Shown: positions 11,191 through 22,800 of the stretch, piece by piece
Layout of the letters: each line of letters starts with the position of its first letter
Position numbering within the stretch: the first letter of the stretch is position 1
From: Elysia marginata
Lineage: Eukaryota > Mollusca > Gastropoda > Plakobranchidae
Length of the DNA: 44,399 nucleotides
Direction: 5' to 3'
NCBI GenBank assembly: GCA_019649035.1
Contig: BMAT01002523.1
Location: forward strand, 60,968 to 105,366
Position numbers and translations under genes: made by a program
Notes under the pieces: generated by a model
The model's input: only the letters and a program-made list of their open reading frames with translations
What the model was told of the DNA's origin: nothing
Database searches by the model: none

Positions 11191-13395
11191 CTTGACTGCT
11201 AAAAGCCTCTCTGAGTCTGAAGTCACATGACGTAGTTGAAGGCCACGATTTAAATTGAAGCCGCCGATTCGTATAAATCGAAACGCTCGGCCTTATCTCT
11301 CCCATGTTATAATATTTCAGGTGATGCACAAAACACTAGGCCAAATGCATTTTTATTTTAAAAAATTAGCAACATTGAAGTAATTCAGTAGACCTGCCTT
11401 CCTACTATTACTAGCCTATTGCTGTATCTAATCTATTGATCCTGCTCGTAGAACTTTACATCCGAGGGACTGCAGTTGTAGGCCTACTGTAACTATTTTC
11501 ACCGAAGCTCACATCAAGGCCCTTATTTCTGTTGCTGCTGCTCCTGCTATATTACTGCCGCTATCACTACTTCTAATGGGGAGTGAGAATAGAGCACAAA
11601 GTCATCGTTCTTGCCCGCAAGCAATAAATTATTCAGTTTAAAGAGGGAGCTTGCCAACATAAACGATAATTTGCGCTCAAATCTCATTCTCTATAGCTTA
11701 CGCCTCATGTCCCAGTGACCTACGGACTACCGGGTACATGTACTGCTGCTATTCTGCCTCGATACCCGGTAACGGCAAGCAATAAATAATACTCAATGTA
11801 ATGTTATTTTTCAGCTCCAAAAATTCACCCTAATGACTTTCTTTCCAGTAGGCCTAGAGTGTTTCCGCTTCTAAGAAATTCTGCAACCTACTTCAAGGAC
11901 TGAGAGACATAAAAACTCATTTTTACCCACCTCTGTCAGGCTATTCAGATCCGAGTCAGGTTTGGTAGTACGGTAGGCCTATACATGTACACATGTATCA
12001 CCTTACTGCAGCCTACAGAATCTGTTATCTAACGAGTATTGACACCAGGCCTGCTTTTAATTATAATATAACTGTGAGATTGAAAGATAGGTTAAAGCGT
12101 AAGAGAAGGGAGACTGAAGTAAATAAGAAAAGAAAATGAGACGTAAAAGGAGAAAAACTTTACTGTCCTTCTTAAGAATGTTTATTTATAATATTATATG
12201 TTATTTTTTGAAGCACCTAAATTTGTTAACATTGCCAGATGTATGGTCTTGGTACTGCTTTAATTTCATATTTTCCTTCGTTCCGCATTTCGTTAGCTTT
12301 TCATACGTATGGTCCCTGTACTGGTAAGATCCAAGACAAACCTCCCTCGTGCATAAACAAGAGTTTATCTTATTTTATATTCTACCGCTGCTAGGCTTAC
12401 TGCTTCTACTGTGCAATAAGAACAAAGCCATTACTACTGCCACCACCACTTCTAGGCCTACTACTACTGTTGCTGCTGCTAGTGCTACTACTACAACTAC
12501 TACTACTACTACTACCACCACCACCACCACTACTACTACTACTATACTGAAGCTGCTGATGCTGATGCTACCAGAGTCTGAGGCTGCTACTACTGAACTA
12601 GGCCTACTGCTGCTACAAGCCGTCTTTGCCATTACAATCAAAATGTAATACTAAATACTGCCGTTATTTAAATCCTAATTAATATCTAAGTTAACATTTA
12701 GGCCTAATGTAAATAGACCCTTGACAACAAGCCCACCTTTTTTACGACCGAAAATTTTCGTAGTAGGATGTACGTATTAGTACTTCTACTGCTTCTACTG
12801 CCCAAAACCTCAACATCCGTATTTAACTCGATTCTCACTTGTTTGTTGTTTTCTAGATCTAGAGTAGAGTAGATCTAGAAATTAGATCTATTTTAGGGCC
12901 TATATCTGACTACATAGGCCTAATCTAACTGCAGAGGCAGCTACTATTAAAATCATAGATAAATAGAATCCAGTAAAATCTTGATAAATCTAGATTTCCA
13001 GATCAAGGGCGGGCAAGATTGGGAGATCTTATCTCAAGACAAATCTTGTTCGGGCCCCTGAGTTAGATCTAGCCCAGTATTAAAGTAAAGGCCAAGTACG
13101 TGTGTAGTAAACTAAACAGTAAAGGCTGAGCCTTGAATTCTACCTTGTAAACTCAATTAAAATTTTATGTTTTGCACTTTTTATATTGTATGATCTCAAA
13201 ATTAAGCGCCTAATGTATACATACATGTACTAGAGATGCATAGGCCTACATCCTAATTTACCTAGCCCAGGTGCATAGTTTTCACCTCTGCCAGGCACCC
13301 TGATGCCTTCTTTTTTCAACCTATAAACATGAAATATTATGATTTCCCTTTCATAACTTCTCCAAGTTTCATGCCCCTCATGTGCATAGTTTACT
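11191..13395. promoter_or_regulatory. Region upstream of MAP2K7 start, probable 5' UTR and promoter zone
   Basis: No gene is recognised. Eight copies of TAGGCCTA fall between about 11480 and 13247, and several AGATCTAGA-type palindromes lie at 12855-13080. A long CTA/ACT/ACC triplet tract lies at 12418-12620. No core promoter motif can be assigned with certainty; calling this a promoter zone rests only on its position 5' of the ATG. Confidence 0.35.
12418..12620. repeat. (ACT)n/(ACC)n triplet microsatellite region
   Basis: The purest part, about 12480-12545, is ACT and ACC units. Flanking parts are degenerate CTG/CTA triplets. Both strands stay open (poly-Thr on plus, poly-Val on minus), a composition artefact rather than a gene. 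Confidence 0.9.
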
Positions 13396-13409
13396 CACCC
13401 CAGATGACC

Positions 13410-13715
13410 GGCTCTGTGGCCTAGGGGTAAGACACTCGCTCAGAGATCGGGAGGTGAGGGTTCGATCCCTGGCCGAGTCAAACCAAGGACTTTAAAATTG
13501 GTATTAATTAGCAGCTGATCCGTCTTGTGTCTGGCATTATGGATTTAGTGCTAAATCTGGTCAGCCCAGTGTCAGGATAATGTGACTGGGTGTAGTGTAC
13601 GCAAGCGCTCCTTACATCACAGGGTGGCAGCACGCTTTCAATTGTCCCAAGTGTCGTCTCTGATAAAACCTTGTAGTTTAAAAGAGATGTTAAAATTCAA
13701 ACAACCTAACCTAAC
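13410..13715 (+). mobile_element. tRNA-derived SINE, 306 bp, with perfect 14-bp TSD
   Basis: Starts GGCTCTGTGGCC, with A-box-like TGGCCTAGGGG and B-box-like GGTTCGATCCC, and ends with a CCTAACCTAAC tail. Target-site duplications CACCCCAGATGACC are identical at 13396-13409 and 13716-13729. It shares its whole body with the copy in MAP2K7 intron 4. The tRNA-like head is not an intact tRNA gene. Confidence 0.93.
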
Positions 13716-13729
13716 CACCCCAGATGACC

Positions 13730-14850
13730 TCCCCTGGAATTTGAGATTTTATTTGTTTGTGGTGTGTTTGCACCCCTTAGAAACAAAATTTAAATGATAG
13801 CCGAAATACTCCTATTTCATTTCATGCACCCCATGTAATTTTCTATAACAGAATACTGAATAGCAAGTCGTCTCATAAGTCAAAATAGTATAAAATTTAT
13901 GAAAATTTATAAGTGCACGGCGACGAAAAAGGCCAGAATTCTGGATCTTTAGTTTTTTCTTTGATCTGCCTGGGCTGACCATGCGCATCCCCAAGGTATG
14001 CTGATTACTAGCGATAAAGATGTCAGAGCGCAATTAATGGCCCCACGAGCGTCCGAAAACAGGCGCAGGTAACTGAGTGCGCCAGAAACCTAAAAATTAG
14101 CTTATTCTCACCCCGAATTAAGCCTTGATCGCGTCGACTCACGCCGGATTTATCTATTTCACCGTGTTAATCAAACCTTCCTCTTCAATTAGATATTTTT
14201 TATTTCGAAATGCGTTGGAAAACAAGATTTTTACAGTCGTTTTAAATTAAAGGGTGAAAACTCTGGAATGTTAGTGAAAACTCTTTTTTAATTTCATTTA
14301 ACTAGCTTATTCCCCGAAAGATTTTGTTTTTTATTTTTTGCTAACATCAGGAAAACCTTTAGCTTTCAGTAGTAACAAAAAGTAGTGCGGACTCAATAAA
14401 ATCTAAAAAGTTACAGAGCTTTAAAGTTACCCAGGGTTGAATTTAGCCAGAAACCATATCTTTGCAGTTTTTCTTTATGCTGTTTGGTATTAAAGCAATA
14501 ATATTTAAATTTATCTACAGTAGAAACGTGTGCGTTGTGTGTGTAGTTAATTAGTTAATCAAATCTGTGGTATATCTGGCCCCTCTGGATACTACCCATG
14601 TTTGCGTTGTTACAAAATTAAACAGGAAAATCCAACTTCAAGAAACTGAGAGTATACATGAGAGAACTTTGCAGTCTCTTGACGAGAATTTCCATAATTT
14701 TTTGCTAAGTGTCGGCGACATAAAGAACGAAAGACACCTTTTAATGCTTTTCACCAACCAATGGTTGACATAGATCTCCACCATTTGCCCCTCCGTAATT
14801 TCATACTTCTTGGTCTTTTGTGAGACATCACAGATTTTTAGAACAGGATG
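13730..14850. other. Intergenic, nothing recognised
   Basis: Short ORFs without recognisable domains. A GC-richer patch at about 13970-14110 contains possible splice donors (CCAAG/GTATGC near 13993 and GCGCAG/GTAACT near 14068). One of these could belong to an untranslated first exon of NKRF, but nothing in the sequence ties them to it. Confidence 0.35.
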
Positions 14851-15079
14851 CTGTCAAAATTGAATAAAATAAAGAAAAACTGCCGAAGCGAAAGCAAAAC
14901 TTGCAAAAGAAACAGTGCTATATGAAAATATGGACAAAGATGGGAGAAAAAAATATACAAACAACTGACAAAAGAAATAATTTAAACCATTGCAAAAAAT
15001 ACCCTACATGACGAAAGACAAGACAAGACAAGAAAAAAAATGGAACTTAGAAAAACGTTTACACAAACTTATCTCATAC

Positions 15080-15390
15080 TCGTCCACTAACACAAGACAA
15101 TATAGAAGAAGCAGAGCACTCAGTGAAACAGTACATGAACATCTATAGAGAGACATTTCCAAATAATATTACCCCCTAGCATCACATTCTTGAGGATCAC
15201 TGCCTTGAGTTCATGAAGAAATTTAATTTTGGACATGCGTTTCATGGAGAGCAAGGCGGAGAAATGCTGCATTCTACAGTTGCAAAGATAGAGAGAGGGA
15301 TGCGGGCATTCGGAATGAAAACAAGAAAATAAAATATGTGATGGAAGTAACTGCTTTACAAACTGCATCAGAAGAAAGCCGAAGAAAATA
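15080..15390 (+). pseudogene. Decayed transposon ORF fragment (GEQGGE..H motif)
   Basis: The frame starting at about 15082 reads RPLTQDNIEEAEHSVKQYMN, then a stop, then HHILEDHCLEFMKKFNFGHA, FHGEQGGEMLHS and IERGMRAFGMKTRK before further stops. I recall the pattern (T)PK.H.LE.H ... G..GEQG.E..H from uncharacterised repetitive proteins in many aquatic animals, which look transposon-encoded. I cannot name the family. The internal stops, including one replacing the usual Lys after TP, mark it as dead. Confidence 0.5.
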
Positions 15391-15399
15391 AAATGTAGT

Positions 15400-17340
15400 C
15401 ATTTTCTATCGAACAATAGGCCTACTGTATATAAGTTGTAAATAACTTGAACTGTGAACTTAAAATTGTGAAATGTGTAGCTAACCCCTCTATATTGACA
15501 AATTTGTTACCTTGGAATGTGCACTTAGCTGTCCGAAAAGATAGAAACTGACTTTCCAGTACATGGGTGGTATCATTTTGCCACATTTGCAATTGAGATC
15601 AAACAACCCTACGCCAATTAACGCTCCTATTATAAAGCAAAGTCCTGTCCAGTTACCCCAGGGTTCCACTGCCGCTGGCATCTCAATGGATAGCCAGATG
15701 GAAAAGAGCTCACTCCTCAACAACCCCTGCTGAGTCCGCAGATATTTCTACAGTTATTTTTTCTTCTATAAATTGTCTAACTCCATATCAAAGAACGAAT
15801 AAAATCTATCGGGGAGAATTAAAGTTACAATTTTTTAAAGTCTTTGAAACTGTTTCACAAATTCTAAGAAAAATAGCAAAACTTTAAGACAACCTGTGAG
15901 CCTTCCATATATCATCTCAATGCAAAATTTGGTATGATAATGAAGCTCAGAGCTTCCGCATTTTTGCTGTACTATTCTTTCTTACCAACAACCAATGAGA
16001 AAAAAGTTATTACGCCTACAAACACACTCATAAGCACTCTAAAAAATCGCAGAATTCGTTGTCAGCGCAGGTAGATTTTTCGGGCGTGCAGGGCAAGATT
16101 TGACCAAAACTTGACCTCGCGGGCGTCGTTAATAGGCTTTCGCTGGGTGGCTGTACAGGTGAACTAAAAGTTGAGTGTTTCGTCGCCGTGAGTGATACCC
16201 CAAAGAATGAAATACCGGTAGATTTTTCTTATAAATATTCGATTCTACTACATTAGAGGGGTGCATCTGCACCCCACAGGATGAAATAGGAATAGTCCTA
16301 TTGTTTTCCATAATAGTTTTAAATTAAAAGCACCCCAAAATCATAAAATAGGAAAAGTTTTCAAGGGGTGAAAAAAGGGTTTACTTTTAAATCAATTCAC
16401 TAATTCAAACTACTTTATCAGTATCAGCTAGGCATTTGGACACAGATTCTTTTTTTTTTATCAAAAGTAATGTTCCTTGGACATTTGACACTCTCTTTTC
16501 CCTCTTTCTATCATGTACATTCCCTCTCTCTATTTTTTAGATAACTGCTCAGGTAAATTCTAGAGTGAATCCACCATGCAACAAAGTAAAAACATTCATA
16601 AATTGTTCCAATTCAGCTGTAGCCAAGGCTGGCTAATTGAAAAACAAACCTTCTGACAATTTTTGGTTCCCCATGACTGTCATAGCATTAGCATCACACA
16701 AAGAGTTTTTAATATGTTCGGATTTACCCAAAGAATCAAACTTAAGAGATCAACAGAACACTGATTGGACAGTCTGTGACTGTGAGCAGGATTTCCACAC
16801 TAGGGTGCCACTTTTGGTTATATTTTTAAAGATTACTCCTCAATACCCAAGTGACATGTTAATTAAATTAAATCTATTCTTTTTAAATTAAAAACAGTGC
16901 TTCATTGCTCAAGACTGTTAAGGTTTATTTGTAAAAATCAGAGAAATCGTTACAATGACATTTAGGCTTATGATAGGGTGGCATGCCTTTGTGGTAATCC
17001 TTGAATTAAAGAATGTAACAATGATAAGAATGGACTCGACATCAATTAAAATATACTTTGTTATAATGCTCATCATACATTGTATCTGCTTATCCAATCT
17101 ATTTTAAATATATAGAGTCATTCCTATCATGGAGGAAACAAGGAATTGGTCTCTCTTCACAAGGAGGCTGTCACTGTTAGTACCTGACTGTTAGTTCCTT
17201 GAGAAAAAAAAAGTTTTTATTAGTAGCCTCAAAGACAAGATGAGTCTTGAACTTATTTGCACACCTCTCGTCATGCTTTTTGTGGAATTATTTACTGAGA
17301 ATTAAAAAAAAATATGAAAGTGCAGAGTAGAGTATAGATT
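15400..17340. other. Intergenic, nothing recognised
   Basis: AT-rich sequence with only short ORFs that show no recognised domain. No tRNA-like or terminal-inverted-repeat structure was found. Confidence 0.4.
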
Positions 17341-17665
17341 TATATCTATCTCCACTTTGTTCACGAATAGCACATGAATTTGAATATAACTTAACTTGTC
17401 TATATATCTCCACTTTCAGCTTGGATAGCTCACGAATTCGAATGTAACTTGTCTATCTCCACTTTCAGCTCAAATAGCTCATGAATTCAAATATAACTTG
17501 TCTATCTCCACTTTCACTGTTTCTGATCGAAAAGCTCATGAATTTGAATATAACTTAACTTGTCTATCTCCATTTTCAGCTCAAATAGCTCATGAATTTG
17601 AATATGACTTAACTTGTCTATCTCCACTTTCAGCTCAAATAGCTCATAAATATAACTTAACTCTC
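17341..17665 (+). repeat. Minisatellite, six degenerate 46-59-bp units
   Basis: The unit is CTTGTCTATCTCCACTTTCA followed by GCTCAAATAGCTCATGAATT and an AT-rich spacer. Units start near 17347, 17406, 17452, 17502, 17561 and 17619. Four units carry an intact pyrimidine tract plus CAG, resembling a 3' splice site. Confidence 0.9.
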
Positions 17666-18589
17666 TTCCTTCTCTACTTTTTTAGGAGTCGAATATAAAT
17701 CTGAGTCTACATTTTGTATGGCAGCTTTTAGCAAGGGAAACTGTGAGAGTCCTAAGTGTCATAATCATATACCGGTTTGATGGCAAATGAATGGGCTATG
17801 ATGTGAAATGTTTTTTTTATATTATAATATCACATCATAGTACACAATTTGACCTACTTTTGTTACTCAAAAAAGACTTTTCACACCATAAAATTGGATA
17901 ATGAAAAAAAATCATTATGATTAATATAATGAAAAAAATACCTCATTTTGGTCCAAATCAAATTTTTCAACTTTAAAAAAATCTCATTCTTGATTTTTAA
18001 CCATTTTTTTAAAGATGGGCAATAGTAATTTTTACCATAATAACTACATAGTACATGTACATTCAACATGGCGGCAGGCTGGTAACAAGGAAACAACATT
18101 TTTGGGTCTAACAACTCAATACCAAATTAACCCAAAATGTTTCTGTTGATTTCTGATGGTATATTTAGCTTTCATTATTCATAGGAAATAGATTTCTGCT
18201 ATCATTCTATGACAAATACATGTAGTTAATTTATTCACTGATGACATCATCGATCACTGGTGATCAAAAGTATAGAAGAGGAAGGAGGAGAGTTATCTTT
18301 CAGTACAAGTAGCATTTAAACTCAAACATTGAATCTTTATAATCTAGAAATACAAACTCGTGGTCAAGGGTTACGCCTCACTTTTGAATTCTAGCTCTAC
18401 CTACATCATGCACATGATGTTGCTAGTTGTAAACTAAAACACACTACATGAATAGGCACTCTTACTGTCTTAGCATCTTTGCAGAAAGTTCATAAAGACA
18501 ATAGACAAAGAAAATCTGTCTAGATTGCAACACCATGTGAGGTCTGAGGGAAGCCTGTGTCCGATTAGCACAGAAAACCATGAGTAAAA

Positions 18590-18873
18590 GTAAAGAGCGT
18601 TTTTACATAGCACTTATCCTCTAATGTGCTCTTAGCACTTTACATGGGTTCCCCGACAGGCCATTCCCAACCAAAGTACCTTCTGAACCCACAGAGGAGC
18701 AGTTAGTCAAGCGCATCACTCTATCATTCTGATAAGATCTTTCACTGCCTATACTTGGGTACTCATTTAACGCATTTGTGAGGCGGGACTAAACGTCTAC
18801 CTGCCGAAAGCAGGTCTCAAACCCCGGACCTATCCGAAAGCCAAGGGTCTACCACTAGACCACGACGCCACAC
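18590..18873 (-). mobile_element. Second tRNA-derived SINE family copy
   Basis: On the minus strand it begins GGCGTCGTGGTCTAGTGGTA (A-box-like TGGTCTAGTGG). A B-box-like GGTTTGAGACC follows 40-odd bases later, and it ends in AAAACGCTCTTTACTTTTAC. The head resembles a tRNA with a CTTTCGG anticodon-arm region, but the body continues as a SINE. A clear target-site duplication was not found. Confidence 0.7.
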
Positions 18874-19356
18874 ATCATGAGGATGTGCAAGATGCGATTT
18901 AGTAAAAATTCACAACCCTAAGGCTGTTAGAATGGCATTTAGTCTGCATAAAACACTCAGTTGTTCAGACTCACAGGCTAGGTATATATATCAAGGCGGT
19001 TTTGGTGGTGAATTGCACCATAGTTTATTAGCGTGGCCATTAGATGAGATAAGGTTAACCGTTAACTAAATCATAAAATGCATGATGCAAAAAATTTTCA
19101 CATAGGCCTACTTCTATCCATTCTCTTAAAATCACTCATGTTGTTTTCCCCAAATATCACCGCCAGTCAAAATAACTTGGATCTCACTAGTTTTAGTATA
19201 ACTAAACACCCTCTGAACTTAATTCTTATTCATACTACTTGAAAGTTCAAATCAAGAAGAAATCTAGTATTTGAGAATTTAAATGATTAAGTTATTTTAA
19301 AGAATGGAAGTAGCTTAAAAAAAAAGTTATCTTTTCAATGGATTTTTTTTCCGCAG

Positions 19357-19847
19357 GAATTACTCTAAGAACACGATGAGTCTAAAGGCAAAAGCTTCAC
19401 GAGGCTCAGACACAGATGTTTTGAGAGATGAGTTTGAAAGCAGCAGAGAGTGGAAACTGAGAAAGATGTTCCTGGATGCAAATGTTGATTCTCTGCCAGG
19501 CGACAGGCTTGTCTGCCTCTCTAAGTGCTTCATCAATTCTGCCATGTACAGATGCTCTTATCCTCGAGCTGTTATGAAAGAGATTGAGTCGCGGAGTAGT
19601 GGTCTGCTCGAAAGTTATCAGCAGGAGACGAGGGAAGACAGAAAATGTGCTGCAAAAGAGTTGTACGCAGCTTCATTCGTGAAAGCATCAGACAGCTTTA
19701 CAGTAGAAGATCACTCAGAATCAGAGGCCTGCCAACTCAGAAGTACCGAGTCAGTTGATGCTGATGGCTCACATCCTTCACCCGTAGAGATTGTTAATAT
19801 GGAAAACAATCGAGAAGAAAGCACAGAATTTAGTGACAGTGTAACAG
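19357..19847 (+). CDS. NKRF: NKRF exon with start codon and XRN2-binding domain
   Basis: The acceptor TTTTCCGCAG ends at 19356 and the ATG is at 19376, so at least one 5' exon lies upstream. The 19 bases before the ATG have no in-frame stop, so an N-terminal extension is possible. It encodes residues 1-157 plus one base. Residues ~18-75 (REWKLRKMFLDAN, DRLVCLSKCFINS, CSYPRAVMKEI) match the XTBD domain shared by CDKN2AIP, CDKN2AIPNL and NKRF. The donor is ACAG/GTTTGG at 19848. Confidence 0.9.
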
Positions 19848-22800
19848 GTTTGGTTTTTTTTTATATAATTATGTTGATTTGTTTCTCATTCTTGTTTAGA
19901 AAAAAAGTCCACCTTAGACACAAGTCGCCCATCATAGTCTTAGCCCTTAGGCTTAGAAGGCAAGACAATACATATAAAGATGATCATTTAAAGTTGCTAT
20001 GGCTGGATTAGTGTGTAAGGGATTGTTTTTCTTAATTCGGAAAAAATCGTAATTTAGGTATTTGTCTTTGACCGTTTTAGTATTCCACAAACATAGAATT
20101 CTATGGATGAACATTCTTTTTTTTTTTTTGTTAAAAAAAACTTTATGCACACATTTCTCTTAGTCTTACTCACCATTTTGTAAACTTTTCTAGAGAAAGG
20201 GGGATAACTATATAAATTCATTTAGCATAGAAGTAAATAAAATGGGATTTGCTTTTATAAACACCTTGAAAATCGTTTATATTGAAGTAAAATCAACACC
20301 TGAATGACAAAAACTACACTTCCTCTTTGACTTAAGTCAGGCGATTTTTTTGTTACTGTAAAATGGATATATGTGTGAATGGGTGTACACACTAGTATAA
20401 AGGTGAGGTTATTTTGTCATGCCCGTTCATTTCTCCTGATTTTAAGTATAGAGGTACTCAGTTACCACCCGACGTACAGGTACAAAAAAAAAATAAACAC
20501 AACTACATGTAGTGATGTGGTTAAATGCAAAACCTTAGAGCTATGTAAGAACATTAAAAATTAAATTAAAAAACCTTATTATATGTTCAACATGTGATTT
20601 TTTTTCAATAGATTATAATGAGTTCACTTGTACAACCATGTACTATAATCAGGGATGCCTAATGATAAATGATTTTGGAAAAAAAAACACCCGCTTAGGC
20701 CTACCAATACCATTGCATCTTGTATAACAAAAAATGGCATGGACTCATATTGTGCAATATGCAATAAATGGACAAAAAACTCTAAAAAACCTGAACATAA
20801 CTTAATGAACCATGTTGTAAAGATATTGGCAAAAAAGTACAATCTGGCAACAACCAATGGGCACAGCACATGTGCAGAGTTTTTAGAATAGGGCAGCCAA
20901 AAATGTTCAAACGTGAAAATCCAACAGAAACAACTGAATGCATTTTCCAGGATTGCTTTCTATACAAAGAAAAAAGAAAAAAAGGTGTAGTTGTACTTAG
21001 CACCTTAAGTCTTTGGCCCACGCTTAGATTAGAACTAGGGATGCCAAACCTCTGCTTTTTTCCAGCCTTTACAATATTTTTTTTTACACACTAGTAGTTA
21101 GTTGTATCGTATGGCTAAATGTTTGTTGATCCAAGTTACCATGTCTTCATCAGCATCATTGACTGTGTTGCATAGCCACCATCTAGTTTTCTTTTGTAAC
21201 TTGACAGTTTGAAACAATGTGATATATGTTGTTTCAGGAGCCTTGCTACATCGTCGGCACATTGGAGAGCCTTTCAGTTTCAAATTGTGCTTCGTATGGG
21301 AGGTCTTTGCATGTCTTGTCCAAAATTGGTTGGTTATCACCCAGTGCTTTCTTTTCAATTAAGGTAGTGAAGCCAGGAAGAGGTTGGGTTGGATTAGTTA
21401 CTATACTTCGACCTGAAGGAATGTTACTTTCCCATTCTTTCCTCCATTCCTCTGTTGCATTAAACTTAAAGTTTTTAATCTTTGCATTGTAGAACTAGAA
21501 GGGGTTTCTTGACCTCAGTCTTCTTGTTGTTAAGGCTTCCTTGTATATTTGTTTAAGTGGTATGTTGTCTGCCATGTCCGTGATTTTTTTTCATTGTTTT
21601 ATGTGTCACATCTTCTCTTCTGTTGTGAGGTGGTGCAATTGAGCTTATGTTAGGAAGCCACTGTATTGGCGTTGATTTGAGACAGCCTCCTGTTGTTCTC
21701 ATCGATTCATGATCTCAACATCAACCAGTTTGGTGTTCGGGTTTCTGGCCCACACAGGAGCACATTATTCAGCTACACAGGGCAAGAGTTGACATTTGCA
21801 GAGCAGATTGTGAGGCGCCTTGTCACGGCTTGTGTTGTTTTTGCGAGCTTTCTCAGGATGCATTTTCTTTTCGCAATCTTGTTGGGGCATCCTTCGAGAT
21901 ATTTGTTGTAGTTAAGTTGTCTGTCTAGAGTGACACCCAAATATATGGGGTTGGGATGTGACGGTAATATCTTGTTTTTAACGTGGAGTTTTAAGTTTTT
22001 GATGCTTTGTGGTTGTTCAGATGAAATACTGTTGACTCTGATTTTGAAGTGTTCATTTTCAGGTAGGCCTACTAGGTGTCAAAGTATTCCTTTAGAGCAG
22101 TTATTTTTACATTGAGAGTATATTGACGTCACTATTCTTTATCTTATGTTATTTAGGTAATAACCATTGCACAACTGTGAAATACTTTTTGAGATGCAAT
22201 GCCCGCCTAATTTATGTTTTTTTTTTTAAATATTATTTTGCAATCCTATAGAACTGAAAGAAAGAAAAACACAATTAACCTCCCTGAACTGACTAGTATA
22301 CATCCTTAAAAATTTAATGTTCCAAGAATAAGAAGACTTTAATACTAATAATAGAAGTCTGTACAAAATCTTTTAAAGTGGTTTTAGCAGAACTTTTGCT
22401 TTAAGTTTAAGATTCATACATATGATTTTAGGAAGAACCATCCCAAAATGGAATGTACATGTTGTCCTAAAAAGAGTAAAGAATACTGAGTAGCGCTAAT
22501 TGAAAGAAGGGACTTGAAATAATCAGATACGGCTATGTTGCATTGCATTGCATTAAAATTGCATTTAAAATATATATATATAAATTAATTATACTTGTAC
22601 TTTTTTGCAGGCACTTCCAGTTCCACTGACGATTCTCCATGCATTGCATTAACATCAGTACACCCAGCTACACCTATATTGCCTCTACAAGACTACAAAA
22701 AGCTGATCCCTGGTGAGAAACACCCTTTAATCAAGAAACTAAGGCAGCTAGCCTGTAGGACACTTGAGAGCAAGGATGAGTTTGCCTTGAACAAAGTGAT

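Noticed and set aside
12349-12648. ORFs rich in Thr (plus) or Val (minus)
   Set aside because: Both arise from the ACT/ACC triplet repeat; open frames on both strands indicate composition, not coding.
13410-13480. tRNA gene-like head (A and B boxes)
   Set aside because: It is the 5' part of a 306-bp SINE with perfect 14-bp target-site duplications. The cloverleaf is not intact.
17341-17665. CRISPR-like array of spaced repeats
   Set aside because: Units are degenerate and directly tandem without unique spacers, and the genome is animal. The 56-bp array at 34030 was rejected for the same reasons.
18800-18873. tRNA gene-like sequence on minus strand
   Set aside because: It continues into a SINE body, and acceptor stem pairing is not convincing.
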